Shown: positions 8,939-21,551, counted from the stretch's first letter. The stretch is 64,000 nt of DNA from Gluconobacter sp. P1C6_b (GCF_018811945.1 NZ_JACRVU010000002.1:186001-250000), one strand, 5' to 3'. Numbers and translations: made by a program. Notes: generated from the letters alone by a model not told the origin.

Positions 8939-9559
8939 TCAAGTTGGTGCTGTCTCCCGGGAGACAGCGTCGAGCCAGCGTCGGACCTGCCCTTCCGGGT
9001 CCTGATGGCCGATGAAGTCGCTCATGACGGCAACCGTATCGGCGCCTGCCTCAAGGCATTCCGCCAGCCGGGGCACGGTAATGCCGCCAATGGCAACCAG
9101 CGGAACATTGCCGCACAGCCCGCGCCATTCTGCCAGTTTCTCCAGGCCCCGGCCCGTCAGAGGAACGCCCCGGAGCTGCGTGGACCAGACCGGGCCGAAG
9201 GACACATAATCCGGCTTGCAGGCGAGCGCTGTCTGCAGCTCTTCATGCGTATGGGTCGAGATGCCAAATTTGATGCCAGCGGTCCGGATCGCGTCGAGAT
9301 CCGCCGTCTCCAGATCTTCCGGGCCAAGATGCAGCCATTCATAGCCCAGTTCGATGGCCGTCTGCCAGTAGCGGTTCAGCGCCAGAGAAACATTGAAACG
9401 TGCGGCCAGTTCCTGTGCCAGCAGGGCCTGCGCCCTGATCTCTTCTTCCGGCAGATCACGCAGATAGAGTTCGATGAAACGCAGACCCGCTCCACCAAGC
9501 CGTTCCACCCAGCGCGGATGGTCGACGACAGCGTAAATCCTTGATGGAAGGGAAGACAT
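8939..9559 (-). CDS. thiE: Thiamine phosphate synthase-like protein
   Basis: The protein is 206 residues from the ATG at 9559, which has GGAG 10 nt upstream; a GTG at 9586 is the alternative. ThiE joins HMP-PP and thiazole phosphate to make thiamine phosphate in the cytoplasm. Family blocks seen are IYAVVDHP, LHLGPEDL (Asp82), FGISTHTHEEL (Ser101), YVSFGPVWST and VPLVAIGGI. Two active-site blocks differ from typical ThiE: QLREK is replaced by ELYLRD, and NDR by NRY. It may be a divergent ThiE or a TenI-like paralogue. thiL lies 36 kb away in this window, consistent with a thiamine pathway in the cell. The next gene downstream, 49 bp away, is the antiporter. Confidence 0.75.
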   Translation of the reverse strand: MSSLPSRIYAVVDHPRWVERLGGAGLRFIELYLRDLPEEEIRAQALLAQELAARFNVSLALNRYWQTAIELGYEWLHLGPEDLETADLDAIRTAGIKFGISTHTHEELQTALACKPDYVSFGPVWSTQLRGVPLTGRGLEKLAEWRGLCGNVPLVAIGGITVPRLAECLEAGADTVAVMSDFIGHQDPEGQVRRWLDAVSRETAPT

Positions 9560-9675
9560 CACATTCGTACTCCACAGGGCCTGCACGAAAAGCCGCGCAT
9601 CATCGGACAGGTAACAGTGTTACAGCTTGGACGGGGTGCGTCCAGAGGCGCTTCATCGTTATGAACGTCCTGTTT

Positions 9676-12642
9676 TCAGGACCGTTCCTGCAACGCGGAG
9701 ATCAATGCTTCCGCCGGATGGGACGGACGATAACCGGCCATGCGCTCGGTCTGGCAGCGGCAGGAAAATCCGGTCGTCAGGACCGGCTGCTTCACTTTTC
9801 CTGCCCAGTTCTGATCAAAGATCTGGCGGGAGAGGCTCGCCTGTTCTTTCTGGTGCCCGAACAGCCCGGCCATGCCACAGCATCCGGCCTTTCCTGCCTG
9901 AACAGACACGCCGAAATGTCGAAGGATGAAGGCCCAGTCTCCCGCGCTTTCCGGACGGGCAGCCTGTTCCGTGCAGTGCGAGATGACCGTCAGGGATTTG
10001 GCGTTGCTTCCGCTCGGCACCTGCGCGAACGCCCCCTGCTCTATTTGCTCGCGCAGATAGGTTTCCAGCGGAAGAACGGCCGGGATGGGGGTGTTCCCTG
10101 AGACTTCCCTGTATTCCTGCGTGAACATGAGCCCGGTAGCGGCATCCAGAGAAACGACCGGAATATCAAAAGCCGCCAGGCCTCGCAGCTTCCGCAATGT
10201 CTGACGGGCCGTAACGCCAAAGCCCCTGCGGAATCCCAGAACGTGGCGGGCCTTGCCGTTGTCCCAGACGGGCGTGACTTTCACGTCCAGCCCAAGAGAT
10301 GTCAGGAGCGCATGAACTTTCTCGATGAGGCCACCGTCAAAGCTGCCGGTAAAGGAATCCTGGATCAGGATTACCGCCCGCGGGTTATGACGGTTACGAC
10401 GCAGCCAGGAGCGGCAGACCCGACTGTCGGCTCCCAGTCGGGCAGGCTTCAGATGCGGAAGATCCACCAGCCCGATCCGCGACAGAACAGCCTGCGAGAC
10501 CGGATTGTGCATCAGGAGATTGGCCAGCGCCGGAGCTTCTCTTCCGACCGCCAGCAGGGGCTCCAGCCAATAGACAAGATAGTCGCGAACCGGCCTGCGG
10601 TTGTCGCGGAAGTAGGTTGCAAGGAACTTCGAGCGCATGGACGGAATATCCACGCGGATCGGACACTGCGTCGCGCAGGCCTTGCACGACAGGCAGGTGT
10701 CCAGTGACGCCTTGAGTTCTTCCGTCAGAACCGGGAGCATCTCCCGGTCGGGCGCGTTGTCCGGCAGGGAGCGCATCCTGGCCCAGCTTCTGAGCAGAAG
10801 GGCACGCCCTTTCGGGGATTGTGACCGGTCTTTCGTGGCCTTGTAGGATGGACACATGGCCATGTCCGGCTCACGGTTGAAACAGGCACCATTACCGTTG
10901 CAACTGACGGACAGGGCGTAAGGCTCGCGGAGTGCGGGAGCAATATCTTCGTCGAAGCTGCCCTTGAACGGGATGCCGTCAATGCGGTCCACGGGATAGC
11001 CTGCCCCACCTGGCGCCAGCTTGCCACGGTTGAAAATATCTTTGGGATCAAAGATATCCTTGATCCGGCAGAGTTCCGCGAACAGCGTTTCTCCAAAAAA
11101 CAGGGGCGAGAACTCGCCGCGAAAGCCCCGCCCATGCTCGCCCCAGAGCAGACCACCATGTCGTTTCGTCAGAGCAGCCACCGCGTCTGAAATCGGCCGG
11201 ATCAGAGCCCGGTCCTGCGGCGTGAGCATGTCCAGAAATGGGCGGACATGCAGGCAGCCGACATCGGCATGTCCAAACATGCCATAGGACAGTCCGTACC
11301 CGTCCAGAATGTCGCGGAATTCGCTGACATATTCAGGCAGGACTACCGGGGGAACGGCAGTATCTTCGACGAACGGAACGCCCTGTTTGTGACCGTCCGG
11401 ACGCCCGAGAAGACCAACGGATTTTTCTCGTAGCGTCCAGAGGTTCGCGATAATGTCAGGGTCAGAAACTGCTTTATGATCAATGGGTTTGTGGGGAGAG
11501 TTCTCAAGCAGGGTGACGGCATGGGCCATCTGTTCCTGCAGGAGGTCCAGATCGTCCCCGACGAACTCGACGAAGCTCATACCCTTGACCGGGAGCGCAG
11601 ACCTGGTGCCAAGGACGCGTTCCAGCGCGTGCCATGTCACGTCCTGCTGGGCCTTGGCAAGAACGCGGTCATCCAGCACTTCTACCGCAGACGGGTTGGC
11701 GGGCAGAAGCGTCTGAACATCGCGCAGGGTATCGTTGAAGCTGGCATAGCGAACGACGATGAGTTGCCGGTATTTTGGCAGACGTCTGACCCGCAGGACG
11801 ACCTTCTTGGTCAGGGCAAGCGTGCCTTCCGACCCGGCCAGGAGGCGTGCGATATGGAAGCTTCCGTCCTCAAGGAGGACGTTCTGAAGGTTGTATCCCG
11901 TCAGACCACGGTTCATGTCAGGGAAGACGCGTCGGATCTCGTCTGCCTGTTCCGTAACGACCCGATGGACTTCGCGATAAGCGCGGGCGGCAAGCCCTTT
12001 CCTGCTCATCGCATCTTTCAACTGTGGGGCTGTCAGTCGGCCGACCTGCAGATCGGTTCCGTCCGAGAGCACGACGTCCATCGTTTCTATGTAGTCGGAA
12101 GTCCGACCGTAAATGCGCGATCCCTTGCCTGACGCATCGGTCGCAATCATGCCACCGATCGTGGCTCGGGTGGCGGTCGAGACCGTAGGGGGGAAGAAAA
12201 ATCCGTGAGGTTTAAGGAACGCATTGAGGCGCGCGAGAATGACGCCCGGTTCCACCGTGACCGTCCCTGCCTCGGCATCGAAATCCAGGATCCGGTCCAG
12301 ATGGCGGGAGACATCAAGGACGATACCATCTGTCAGCGACTGTCCGTTGGTGCCTGTCCCGCCGCCACGGATCGCAAGGGTCAGGTCTCCATCTGCTGCA
12401 GCGCGGACGGCCCGGTTGAGATCTTCCTGCGTGCGTGGATGAATAACGGCGGCCGGAAGGCGCTGATAGATGCTGTTATCGGTGGAAGAAACCAGCCGAG
12501 ACGAGACCTGCAGGTTGATATCGCCTTCAAATCCCTGCTCATCCAGCCGCCTGACAAAGGCTTCGCGCAGGGTGATTTCGGAGGCGCTGGGAGAGAGCCC
12601 TGAATTCCCGGTTGGTCTTCCGGATACTACGTCTCCGCCCAT
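9676..12642 (-). CDS. FAD-binding and Fe-S oxidoreductase, YdiJ/D-2-hydroxyglutarate dehydrogenase-like
   Basis: The 988-residue fusion has an N-terminal FAD-binding PCMH (GlcD-type) domain (AIRGGGTGTNGQSLTDGIVL, then VEPGVILARLN and TIGGMIATDASGKGS). A FAD-oxidase C domain follows, and then a 4Fe-4S domain with CLSCKACATQCP. A first Cys-rich block (SCNGNGACFNREPDMAMCP) precedes it. The C-terminal CCG domain has AGCCGMAGLFG. This is the YdiJ architecture of E. coli (about 1018 residues), which oxidises a D-2-hydroxy acid such as D-2-hydroxyglutarate or D-lactate and passes electrons to the membrane pool. The ribosome binding site AAGGAGAGG precedes the ATG. It lies just downstream of glmS across a terminator-like hairpin. 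The exact substrate is inferred only. Confidence 0.88.
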   Translation of the reverse strand: MGGDVVSGRPTGNSGLSPSASEITLREAFVRRLDEQGFEGDINLQVSSRLVSSTDNSIYQRLPAAVIHPRTQEDLNRAVRAAADGDLTLAIRGGGTGTNGQSLTDGIVLDVSRHLDRILDFDAEAGTVTVEPGVILARLNAFLKPHGFFFPPTVSTATRATIGGMIATDASGKGSRIYGRTSDYIETMDVVLSDGTDLQVGRLTAPQLKDAMSRKGLAARAYREVHRVVTEQADEIRRVFPDMNRGLTGYNLQNVLLEDGSFHIARLLAGSEGTLALTKKVVLRVRRLPKYRQLIVVRYASFNDTLRDVQTLLPANPSAVEVLDDRVLAKAQQDVTWHALERVLGTRSALPVKGMSFVEFVGDDLDLLQEQMAHAVTLLENSPHKPIDHKAVSDPDIIANLWTLREKSVGLLGRPDGHKQGVPFVEDTAVPPVVLPEYVSEFRDILDGYGLSYGMFGHADVGCLHVRPFLDMLTPQDRALIRPISDAVAALTKRHGGLLWGEHGRGFRGEFSPLFFGETLFAELCRIKDIFDPKDIFNRGKLAPGGAGYPVDRIDGIPFKGSFDEDIAPALREPYALSVSCNGNGACFNREPDMAMCPSYKATKDRSQSPKGRALLLRSWARMRSLPDNAPDREMLPVLTEELKASLDTCLSCKACATQCPIRVDIPSMRSKFLATYFRDNRRPVRDYLVYWLEPLLAVGREAPALANLLMHNPVSQAVLSRIGLVDLPHLKPARLGADSRVCRSWLRRNRHNPRAVILIQDSFTGSFDGGLIEKVHALLTSLGLDVKVTPVWDNGKARHVLGFRRGFGVTARQTLRKLRGLAAFDIPVVSLDAATGLMFTQEYREVSGNTPIPAVLPLETYLREQIEQGAFAQVPSGSNAKSLTVISHCTEQAARPESAGDWAFILRHFGVSVQAGKAGCCGMAGLFGHQKEQASLSRQIFDQNWAGKVKQPVLTTGFSCRCQTERMAGYRPSHPAEALISALQERS

Positions 12643-12691
12643 TTCTGCCTCTCCTTCAGCCTGCCATGCGTAATGTCATGATAATGTTTGC

Positions 12692-12719
12692 AAAAAATCC
12701 CCTCCGAAAGGGAAATTTT
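12692..12719 (-). terminator. Intrinsic terminator of glmS
   Basis: On the minus strand, directly after the glmS stop, TTTCCC and GGGGA form the core of a hairpin flanked by A-rich and T-rich arms, ending in ATTTTTTG. It fits a rho-independent terminator between glmS and the YdiJ-like gene. The outer part of the stem is A-T and includes a mismatch. Confidence 0.65.
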
Positions 12720-14546
12720 TCATTCTACCGTAACGGATTTGGCGAGATTACGCGGTTGGTCCACATCCGTCCCTTTGAGAAGGGCCACTTCATAAGCCAG
12801 CATCTGAACGGGAATGGCATACAGGATCGGGGCCACGAAAGCGTCCACATCCGGCATGATGACAACCTGTTCCGCCACGCCCTCAAGACGTTTCGCACCT
12901 TCTGCATCGGTGAAGGCGAGAATGCGTCCGCCACGCGCCTTCGCTTCCTGCAGATTGGACAGCGTCTTGTCGAACAGGATCGTGGACGGTGCTATGGCGA
13001 CGACCGGGACGGTCTGGTCGATCAGGCTGATGGGGCCATGCTTCAGTTCACCCGCCGCATAAGCTTCGGCGTGGATGTAACTGATTTCCTTTAATTTTAA
13101 TGCACCTTCAAAGGCGATCGGCGTGCAGATGCCGCGCCCCAGATAAAGGACGTCCCGGGCCTGTGCGACAACAGCCGCCATCGCCTGGATATCCCTGGTG
13201 CGGGTAAAGACTTCCGCAGCGCGGGACGGTAGATCCAGCAGGCTGGCCGTCAGACGTTCTTCACGGGCCTGATCCATGGTGCCGCGGGCCCGCGCGAAGT
13301 CAATCGCCAAAGCAGCCAGAACGGAAAGCTGGGCCGTGAAAGCCTTGGTAGAGGCTACGGAGATTTCTGGCCCAGCATCCATACCCAGCACGAGATCGCT
13401 TTCACGTCCCATGGTCGAATGCTCAACATTGAGCACGGAAACAATGCTCTGCCCGGCTTTTTTGAGGCTCCGCAGAACTCCCAATGTGTCGGCCGTCTCG
13501 CCAGACTGGGAAATCAGCAGCGCCACGCCCTTGTCTGGCTGCGGCGGCTCGCGATAGCGCATTTCGGATGCGACATCGATTTCCACCGGGATACGCGCAA
13601 GGGATTCCAGCCAGTACCGCCCCACCATGCCGGCATAATAGGCGGACCCGCAGGCTGTGATGGTGATGCGGGGAACCTGCGCCGGATCAAACGGCATTTT
13701 CGGAAGGGCGATGCGCTTTGAAGCCGGGTCGGTAATGCGCTTCAGCGTCTGTCCGATGGCGACGGGGTGTTCATGGAGTTCCTTCTCCATGTAATGCCGG
13801 TAGCCGTCCTTGCCGACCTGTCCCGCCATGAAGGCCAGGTCCTGAACCGGACGGCTGACTTCCGATCCGGTCATATCAAAAATCGCGACATGACCGGGGG
13901 TCAGCTCACACCAGTCCCCATCTTCCAGATAGGTCATTTTCCGGGCCATCGGAGCCAGCGCAATGCTGTCGGACCCCAGGAACATCTCGCCGTTGCCGTA
14001 ACCTACGGCCAGGGGAGCGCCATGGCGGGCCCCGATCAGCAGGCCCTCATGATCCTTGAAGATCATGGCAATGGCATAGGCACCTTCCAGCCGCTTGATT
14101 GCGGCAAAAGCTGCTTCCCGAGGTTCCAGCCCCTGCCCTAGATAGTCATCGACCAGATGGGCGACCGTCTCTGAATCCGTTTCCGTCCGGAACACGCGTC
14201 CTTTCGCCTCAAGCTCTTTCTTGAGCTCGGCGAAGTTCTCGATGATGCCGTTATGGACGATGGCCACACGACCGGCTTCATGCGGGTGAGCGTTGTTTTC
14301 CGTGGGCGCGCCATGTGTGGCCCAACGCGTATGCCCAATGCCAGTCGTGCCAGGCAGCGGGTGTTCTTTCAGGACATGCTCGAGATTGTCGAGCTTGCCA
14401 GCCGCACGACGGCGCTCGATGTTTCCCGATGCCGTCAGTGTGGCGATGCCGGCGGAATCATATCCGCGATATTCAAGACGGCGGAGCGCTTCGAACGCGA
14501 TCGGACTGGCAGGCTGGTGTCCAACAATACCGCAGATACCGCACAT
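12720..14546 (-). CDS. glmS: Glutamine--fructose-6-phosphate aminotransferase (isomerizing)
   Basis: GlmS, 608 residues, makes glucosamine-6-phosphate from fructose-6-phosphate and glutamine, the first committed step to UDP-GlcNAc for peptidoglycan and lipid A. The N-terminal class II glutamine amidotransferase domain starts MCGICGIVG with nucleophile Cys2 and continues with RRLEYRGYDSAGIA and GHTRWATHG. Two SIS sugar-isomerase domains follow (ISQSGETADTLGVLR; LYLGRGICTPIAFEGALKLKE), and the protein ends in the conserved DQPRNLAKSVTVE tail. The length is the usual 600-610. Its ATG shares one base with the glmU stop (TGATG), so the pair is translationally coupled. I see no glmS-ribozyme-like space: the leader is the glmU coding sequence. 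Confidence 0.98.
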   Translation of the reverse strand: MCGICGIVGHQPASPIAFEALRRLEYRGYDSAGIATLTASGNIERRRAAGKLDNLEHVLKEHPLPGTTGIGHTRWATHGAPTENNAHPHEAGRVAIVHNGIIENFAELKKELEAKGRVFRTETDSETVAHLVDDYLGQGLEPREAAFAAIKRLEGAYAIAMIFKDHEGLLIGARHGAPLAVGYGNGEMFLGSDSIALAPMARKMTYLEDGDWCELTPGHVAIFDMTGSEVSRPVQDLAFMAGQVGKDGYRHYMEKELHEHPVAIGQTLKRITDPASKRIALPKMPFDPAQVPRITITACGSAYYAGMVGRYWLESLARIPVEIDVASEMRYREPPQPDKGVALLISQSGETADTLGVLRSLKKAGQSIVSVLNVEHSTMGRESDLVLGMDAGPEISVASTKAFTAQLSVLAALAIDFARARGTMDQAREERLTASLLDLPSRAAEVFTRTRDIQAMAAVVAQARDVLYLGRGICTPIAFEGALKLKEISYIHAEAYAAGELKHGPISLIDQTVPVVAIAPSTILFDKTLSNLQEAKARGGRILAFTDAEGAKRLEGVAEQVVIMPDVDAFVAPILYAIPVQMLAYEVALLKGTDVDQPRNLAKSVTVE

Positions 14547-15880
14547 CAGCCCTGTTCCTTCCGAGCTTTGAGAGACTGTTTGATCTGAAGGCCCTGCCCG
14601 CTTTTCAGCGTCTGCCGTGCCCGGCCCAGAGCCAGATCGCCGGGCGGGACATCACTGGTGATGACGCTGCCGGCCGCAATAAGGGCATCGTCGCCGACGG
14701 TTACGGGAGCCACGAGGATGGAATCCGAGCCGACGAACACGCGCTCGCCAATTGTGGTCCGGTGTTTGAACACGCCATCGTAGTTGCAGGTGATGGTCCC
14801 TGCTCCAACATTCGTGCCCCTCCCGATCGAGGCATCGCCAAGATAGGTCAGGTGATTGGCCTTCACACCCTCACCCAGCTCTACATTCTTGAGTTCGACG
14901 AAATTTCCGACATGCGTCTCCGCGGCACAGAGCGTGCCGGGACGCAGCCGGGCATAGGGACCGATCATCGCATTTTCCCCGACCTCACAGCCTTCCAGAT
15001 GGGAAAAGGCACGAATGAGGGCACCGGTACGGACCCTGACGCCGGGGCCAAAGAAAACGTTTGGCTCGACCGTCACATCCGCCTCAATGACGGTGTCGGT
15101 GCTGAAGAAAACGGTTTCAGGAGCAACAAGCGTAACACCAGCATCCATAGCCGCATTTCGCAGGCGGGTCTGGAGCGTCGCCTCGGCGCGAGCCAGTTCC
15201 GAGCGGGAATTAACGCCCGCCAGTTCGGCTTCCGGTGCTTCCACGCAAACGACCGGTCCGGCTTTGGCAGCCATTTCAACCACGTCTGTCAGGTAATACT
15301 CGCCCTGGGCGTTGTCGTTGCCGACATTCGCAAGCCAGGTCCGGAAGTCGTCAGCTCTGGCACACATGACGCCCGCATTGCACAGCGTGATACGGCGTTC
15401 ATCTTCCGTGGCATCCTTGAATTCGACGATCTTCACGACCCTGCCGTGGTCTTCGACAATCCGGCCATAACGCCCCGGTTTGGCTGGCCGCATTCCAAGA
15501 AGTGCCAGACTGGCGCCTTCCCTGCGTGCGGCCAGCAGGTGTTGCATCGTCTCTGCCGTAATCAGCGGATTATCGGCATAGAGAACGGCCACGTCGCCAG
15601 TGCCGAACAGGTCCCGCGCCGTGTTGGCGGCATGTGCTGTGCCAAGCCTCTCGATCTGTGTGACGGTTTTGAAAGGTCGGACGGCCTTTTCAAGGTCCGG
15701 CATGTCCGGTCCCGTGACGACAACCACATCATCGAAGACCTGTCGGGCAGTTGTGATGAGATGGTTAATCATCGGCTGGTTGCCCAGACGATGCAGCGCC
15801 TTAGGCAGATGGGATTTCATGCGCGTGCCGAGGCCCGCGGCAAGGATGATGGCAGTGGTGCAATGGGTGCTGTCGGTCAT
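14546..15880 (-). CDS. glmU: Bifunctional UDP-GlcNAc pyrophosphorylase / glucosamine-1-phosphate acetyltransferase
   Basis: GlmU, 444 residues, acetylates glucosamine-1-phosphate and then adds UMP to give UDP-GlcNAc. The N-terminal nucleotidyltransferase has AIILAAGLGTRMKSHLPKAL (residues 10-29) and metal-binding DNPLI. The C-terminal half is a left-handed beta-helix of hexapeptide repeats (IGPYARLRPGT, VGNFVELKNVELGEG, NHLTYLGDASIGRGTNVGAG, YDGVFKHRTTIGERVFVGSD), the acetyltransferase domain. It lies upstream of and overlaps glmS, so the enzymes for the first and last steps of UDP-GlcNAc synthesis are made together. glmM is not in the window. Length is slightly below E. coli GlmU (456). Confidence 0.97.
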   Translation of the reverse strand: MTDSTHCTTAIILAAGLGTRMKSHLPKALHRLGNQPMINHLITTARQVFDDVVVVTGPDMPDLEKAVRPFKTVTQIERLGTAHAANTARDLFGTGDVAVLYADNPLITAETMQHLLAARREGASLALLGMRPAKPGRYGRIVEDHGRVVKIVEFKDATEDERRITLCNAGVMCARADDFRTWLANVGNDNAQGEYYLTDVVEMAAKAGPVVCVEAPEAELAGVNSRSELARAEATLQTRLRNAAMDAGVTLVAPETVFFSTDTVIEADVTVEPNVFFGPGVRVRTGALIRAFSHLEGCEVGENAMIGPYARLRPGTLCAAETHVGNFVELKNVELGEGVKANHLTYLGDASIGRGTNVGAGTITCNYDGVFKHRTTIGERVFVGSDSILVAPVTVGDDALIAAGSVITSDVPPGDLALGRARQTLKSGQGLQIKQSLKARKEQG

Positions 15881-15984
15881 ATCCCGCCCGGGGTATCCAA
15901 ACCACGGGTCCGCGTCAAACGGAGCCCGCAGACTGTGTCATCACTTCGAATTGCCGATTATTGCAAGACGTTCGAGTGCTCTGT

Positions 15985-19273
<3,289 letters not shown>

Positions 19274-19295
19274 TTAGGCCAGCGGCGGCGGGGTG

Positions 19296-20399
19296 TCAGG
19301 AAGGGGATATGGTGCCGTTCCTGACGGAAAAAAACTGGGCGCGGCCTGCGATCGGCGTGAATGCCTCGGCATCCGTGCCGGTAATCAGGACAGGCGCCCG
19401 CAGTTCCTCAAGGCTGTCGAGAAGCGCGTGCCGGCGCATCTCATCCAGATGAAGAAGGGGTTCATCAAGCAGGATGGCCGGAGCTTGCCCGCGTTCCTGT
19501 GTCATCAGCCGCGCATGGGACAGGATCGTGCCGGTCAGCATGACCTTCTGCTGACCGCTGCTCGAAAGCTCGGCCGGACGTCCCGTGGCGGTGTCCGAAA
19601 GCGTGAAATCGGCCCGATGGGCGCCAACGGATGTCGTGGAGCGCTGCTGGTCTTCTGTGCGGGCCAATCGCAGGCTGTTCCTGATCCAGTCTTCGACTTC
19701 GAGGGCCGGCTGGGTTGTCAGGCGGCTTGAGATGGCACAGTCCAGATGCAGCGTACTGGAAGAAAATCCATCATTTTCAAAAGGATGGGCGTTCATGCTC
19801 TCGATGAGTGCCAGCCGAGCGGCAGACGCTGCGACGGCATGACGAGCGATGGAGTCTTCTATGGAAGTAAGCCATTCCGCCTCGTTCGGACGTTCAGACA
19901 GAACCCGGTTCCGGCTGACAACTGAGCGGTCATGCGCTGCGATCTGGCGGCCATGATCGGGAGACAGCGCCATCACCAGCCTGTCCAGAAACCGCCGCCG
20001 ACCACTTGATCCTTCCTGAAAAAGCCGGTCCATCTGAGGCGTCAGCCAGACACAGGAAAACCTCTGGCCGATCAGAGCCTGGGAGCGGATGTTTTCCCCA
20101 TCGAGCCGGAATGTCCGGCGCTGTTTTTCGCTCAGATCGCTTCCCGTTCCAATCTGAAATTCGTCCAGTCCCGACTGGAGCGTGGCCGCGACCCCCCATC
20201 GTTTTGCGCCTTGACGGCACAAAGCGGGAAGTGCGGCTCCCCGCAGGCCGCGACCGGGTGCCAGCAGGGAAACGGCTTCGAGCAGGTTGGTTTTCCCGGA
20301 ACCGTTCTCTCCTGTCAGAACCAGGATGGAAGCATCCGGGGTCCAGACGGTATGGGTGTAATTCCGGAAATCCGTCAGCGCGAGCCGGGTCAGTTTCAC
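19296..20399 (-). CDS. recF: DNA replication/repair protein RecF
   Basis: RecF, 367 residues, is an SMC/ABC-like ATPase that helps load RecA at gapped DNA. It starts MKLTRLALTDFRNY and has the Walker A GENGSGKTNLLEAVSLLAPG. RecF-specific VWLTPQMDRLFQEGSSGRRR and GAHRADFT follow, then a signature near SSGQQKVMLTGTIL and Walker B ILLDEPLLHLDE. The start codon is GTG (20399-20397). It lies in the second copy of a perfect 14-bp tandem repeat (20385-20412), and no Shine-Dalgarno sequence is visible. The gene follows dnaN by 27 bp, so it is probably translated from a dnaA/dnaN transcript. Confidence 0.95.
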   Translation of the reverse strand: MKLTRLALTDFRNYTHTVWTPDASILVLTGENGSGKTNLLEAVSLLAPGRGLRGAALPALCRQGAKRWGVAATLQSGLDEFQIGTGSDLSEKQRRTFRLDGENIRSQALIGQRFSCVWLTPQMDRLFQEGSSGRRRFLDRLVMALSPDHGRQIAAHDRSVVSRNRVLSERPNEAEWLTSIEDSIARHAVAASAARLALIESMNAHPFENDGFSSSTLHLDCAISSRLTTQPALEVEDWIRNSLRLARTEDQQRSTTSVGAHRADFTLSDTATGRPAELSSSGQQKVMLTGTILSHARLMTQERGQAPAILLDEPLLHLDEMRRHALLDSLEELRAPVLITGTDAEAFTPIAGRAQFFSVRNGTISPS

Positions 20400-20412
20400 C
20401 GGGTCAGTTTCA
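20385..20412 (-). repeat. recF: 14-bp perfect tandem duplication across the recF start
   Basis: The plus-strand unit CCGGGTCAGTTTCA occurs twice without spacing (20385-20398 and 20399-20412). Read on the minus strand, it duplicates codons 1-5 of recF. The upstream copy begins with TTG at 20413 and reads a five-codon mini-frame (MKLTR) whose TGA stop overlaps the recF GTG start as GTGA. It is not a multiple of three, so it lies outside the protein. It may be a slippage product. Confidence 0.9.
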
Positions 20413-20426
20413 AACGCGGTTCGTGC

Positions 20427-21551
20427 TCAGACCCGCATGGGCATCAGGACATACAGCGCCGAAGGCGATGCCGTGTCACGGACGATGGTGGGAGCAGAGC
20501 TGTCGGAAAATGCGAATTCCACTTCCACGTCGATCTGATCGGTGATGTCCGTCAGATAACGGGCCTGAAAACCGATTTCGATCGGCGTAGCGTCGTAGGA
20601 AACGGCGTTTTCGTCCAGTTCCTCATGTGCCACGCCCTGATCAGGGCTGGTGGCCGACAGGTTCAGCATGTTCTGCGTGACGGACAGCTTGACCGGACGC
20701 GAACGCTCCTGGCTGATGGCTGCGACGCGACCAACGGCTGCTGCAAAGTCGCGCTTTCCAACGCGCAGGATGCGGTCATTACCCTTGGGAATGACACGCT
20801 CATATTCCGGAAAGGTACCGTCGATCAGCTTGGAGGTCAGCAGGACCGGACCAGCCTGGAACTGGATGCGGGTGTCGGACAGCGATACTTCCAGATCGGC
20901 AGCGCCTTCGTCGAGCAGCTTGCGCAGTTCGTTGATGGTCTTGCGCGGGATGATGACCCCCGGCATGCCGCGTGCGCCCTCCGGAAGATCCGTCTCGACG
21001 CGGGCAAGACGGTGGCCGTCCGTAGCCACTGCACGCAGCATCGGAACCGTGCCATTTTCTGCCACGTGCAAATAGATGCCGTTCAGATAATAACGGGTTT
21101 CTTCGTTGGAAATGGCGAATTTAGTACGATCGATCAGGCCGCGCAGTGTTGCTGCCGGGATCGTGAAACGATGCGGCAGATCGCCTGCAACCATCGCCGG
21201 GAAATCATCGACCGGAAGCACGTTCAGGCTGGTGGCATAACGGCCGGCCCGCAAGGCGAGCGGTGCCTCACTGTCCTGATGATCGAACTCCAGAGCAACG
21301 CCATCAGGCAGCTTGCGGACGATCTCAAAGAGCACCGCCGCCGGAACGGTCGTGGAGCCGGAGCGCTCGCCGCTCGCCGGAACGTCTTCCACGACGGCGA
21401 TTTCCATGTCCGTTGCCGTCAGGCGCAGAACATCATCCTGATAGCTCATCAGAACGTTGGCCAGGATGGGAATGGTATTCCGCTTTTCCGCAACGCCGTG
21501 AATATGCGCCAGAGCCCGTTGCAGCAGGGTACGGTCAACCTTGAATTTCAT
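20427..21551 (-). CDS. dnaN: DNA polymerase III subunit beta (sliding clamp)
   Basis: The 374-residue beta clamp has three repeated clamp domains. It encircles DNA and tethers polymerase III and repair polymerases. Typical blocks are MKFKVDRTLLQRALAHIHG at the N terminus, TDMEIAVVED, FPAMVAGDLPHRFTIPA, YYLNGIYLHV, LRAVATDGHRLA and the C-terminal PTIVRDTASPSALYVLMPMR, close to the family's usual ending. The length matches (366-378). It lies between dnaA and recF in the standard order and on the same strand, consistent with one transcription unit. Confidence 0.98.
   Translation of the reverse strand: MKFKVDRTLLQRALAHIHGVAEKRNTIPILANVLMSYQDDVLRLTATDMEIAVVEDVPASGERSGSTTVPAAVLFEIVRKLPDGVALEFDHQDSEAPLALRAGRYATSLNVLPVDDFPAMVAGDLPHRFTIPAATLRGLIDRTKFAISNEETRYYLNGIYLHVAENGTVPMLRAVATDGHRLARVETDLPEGARGMPGVIIPRKTINELRKLLDEGAADLEVSLSDTRIQFQAGPVLLTSKLIDGTFPEYERVIPKGNDRILRVGKRDFAAAVGRVAAISQERSRPVKLSVTQNMLNLSATSPDQGVAHEELDENAVSYDATPIEIGFQARYLTDITDQIDVEVEFAFSDSSAPTIVRDTASPSALYVLMPMRV

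Noticed and set aside
9560-9675. TPP riboswitch upstream of thiE
   Set aside because: I see no CTGAGA or THI-box core in the 116-bp gap. The same holds for thiL, which lies inside the nrdR-nusB operon.
14547-14600. glmS ribozyme or other riboswitch upstream of glmS
   Set aside because: The glmS start overlaps the glmU stop, so there is no leader for a ribozyme, and the element is mainly known from Gram-positive bacteria.
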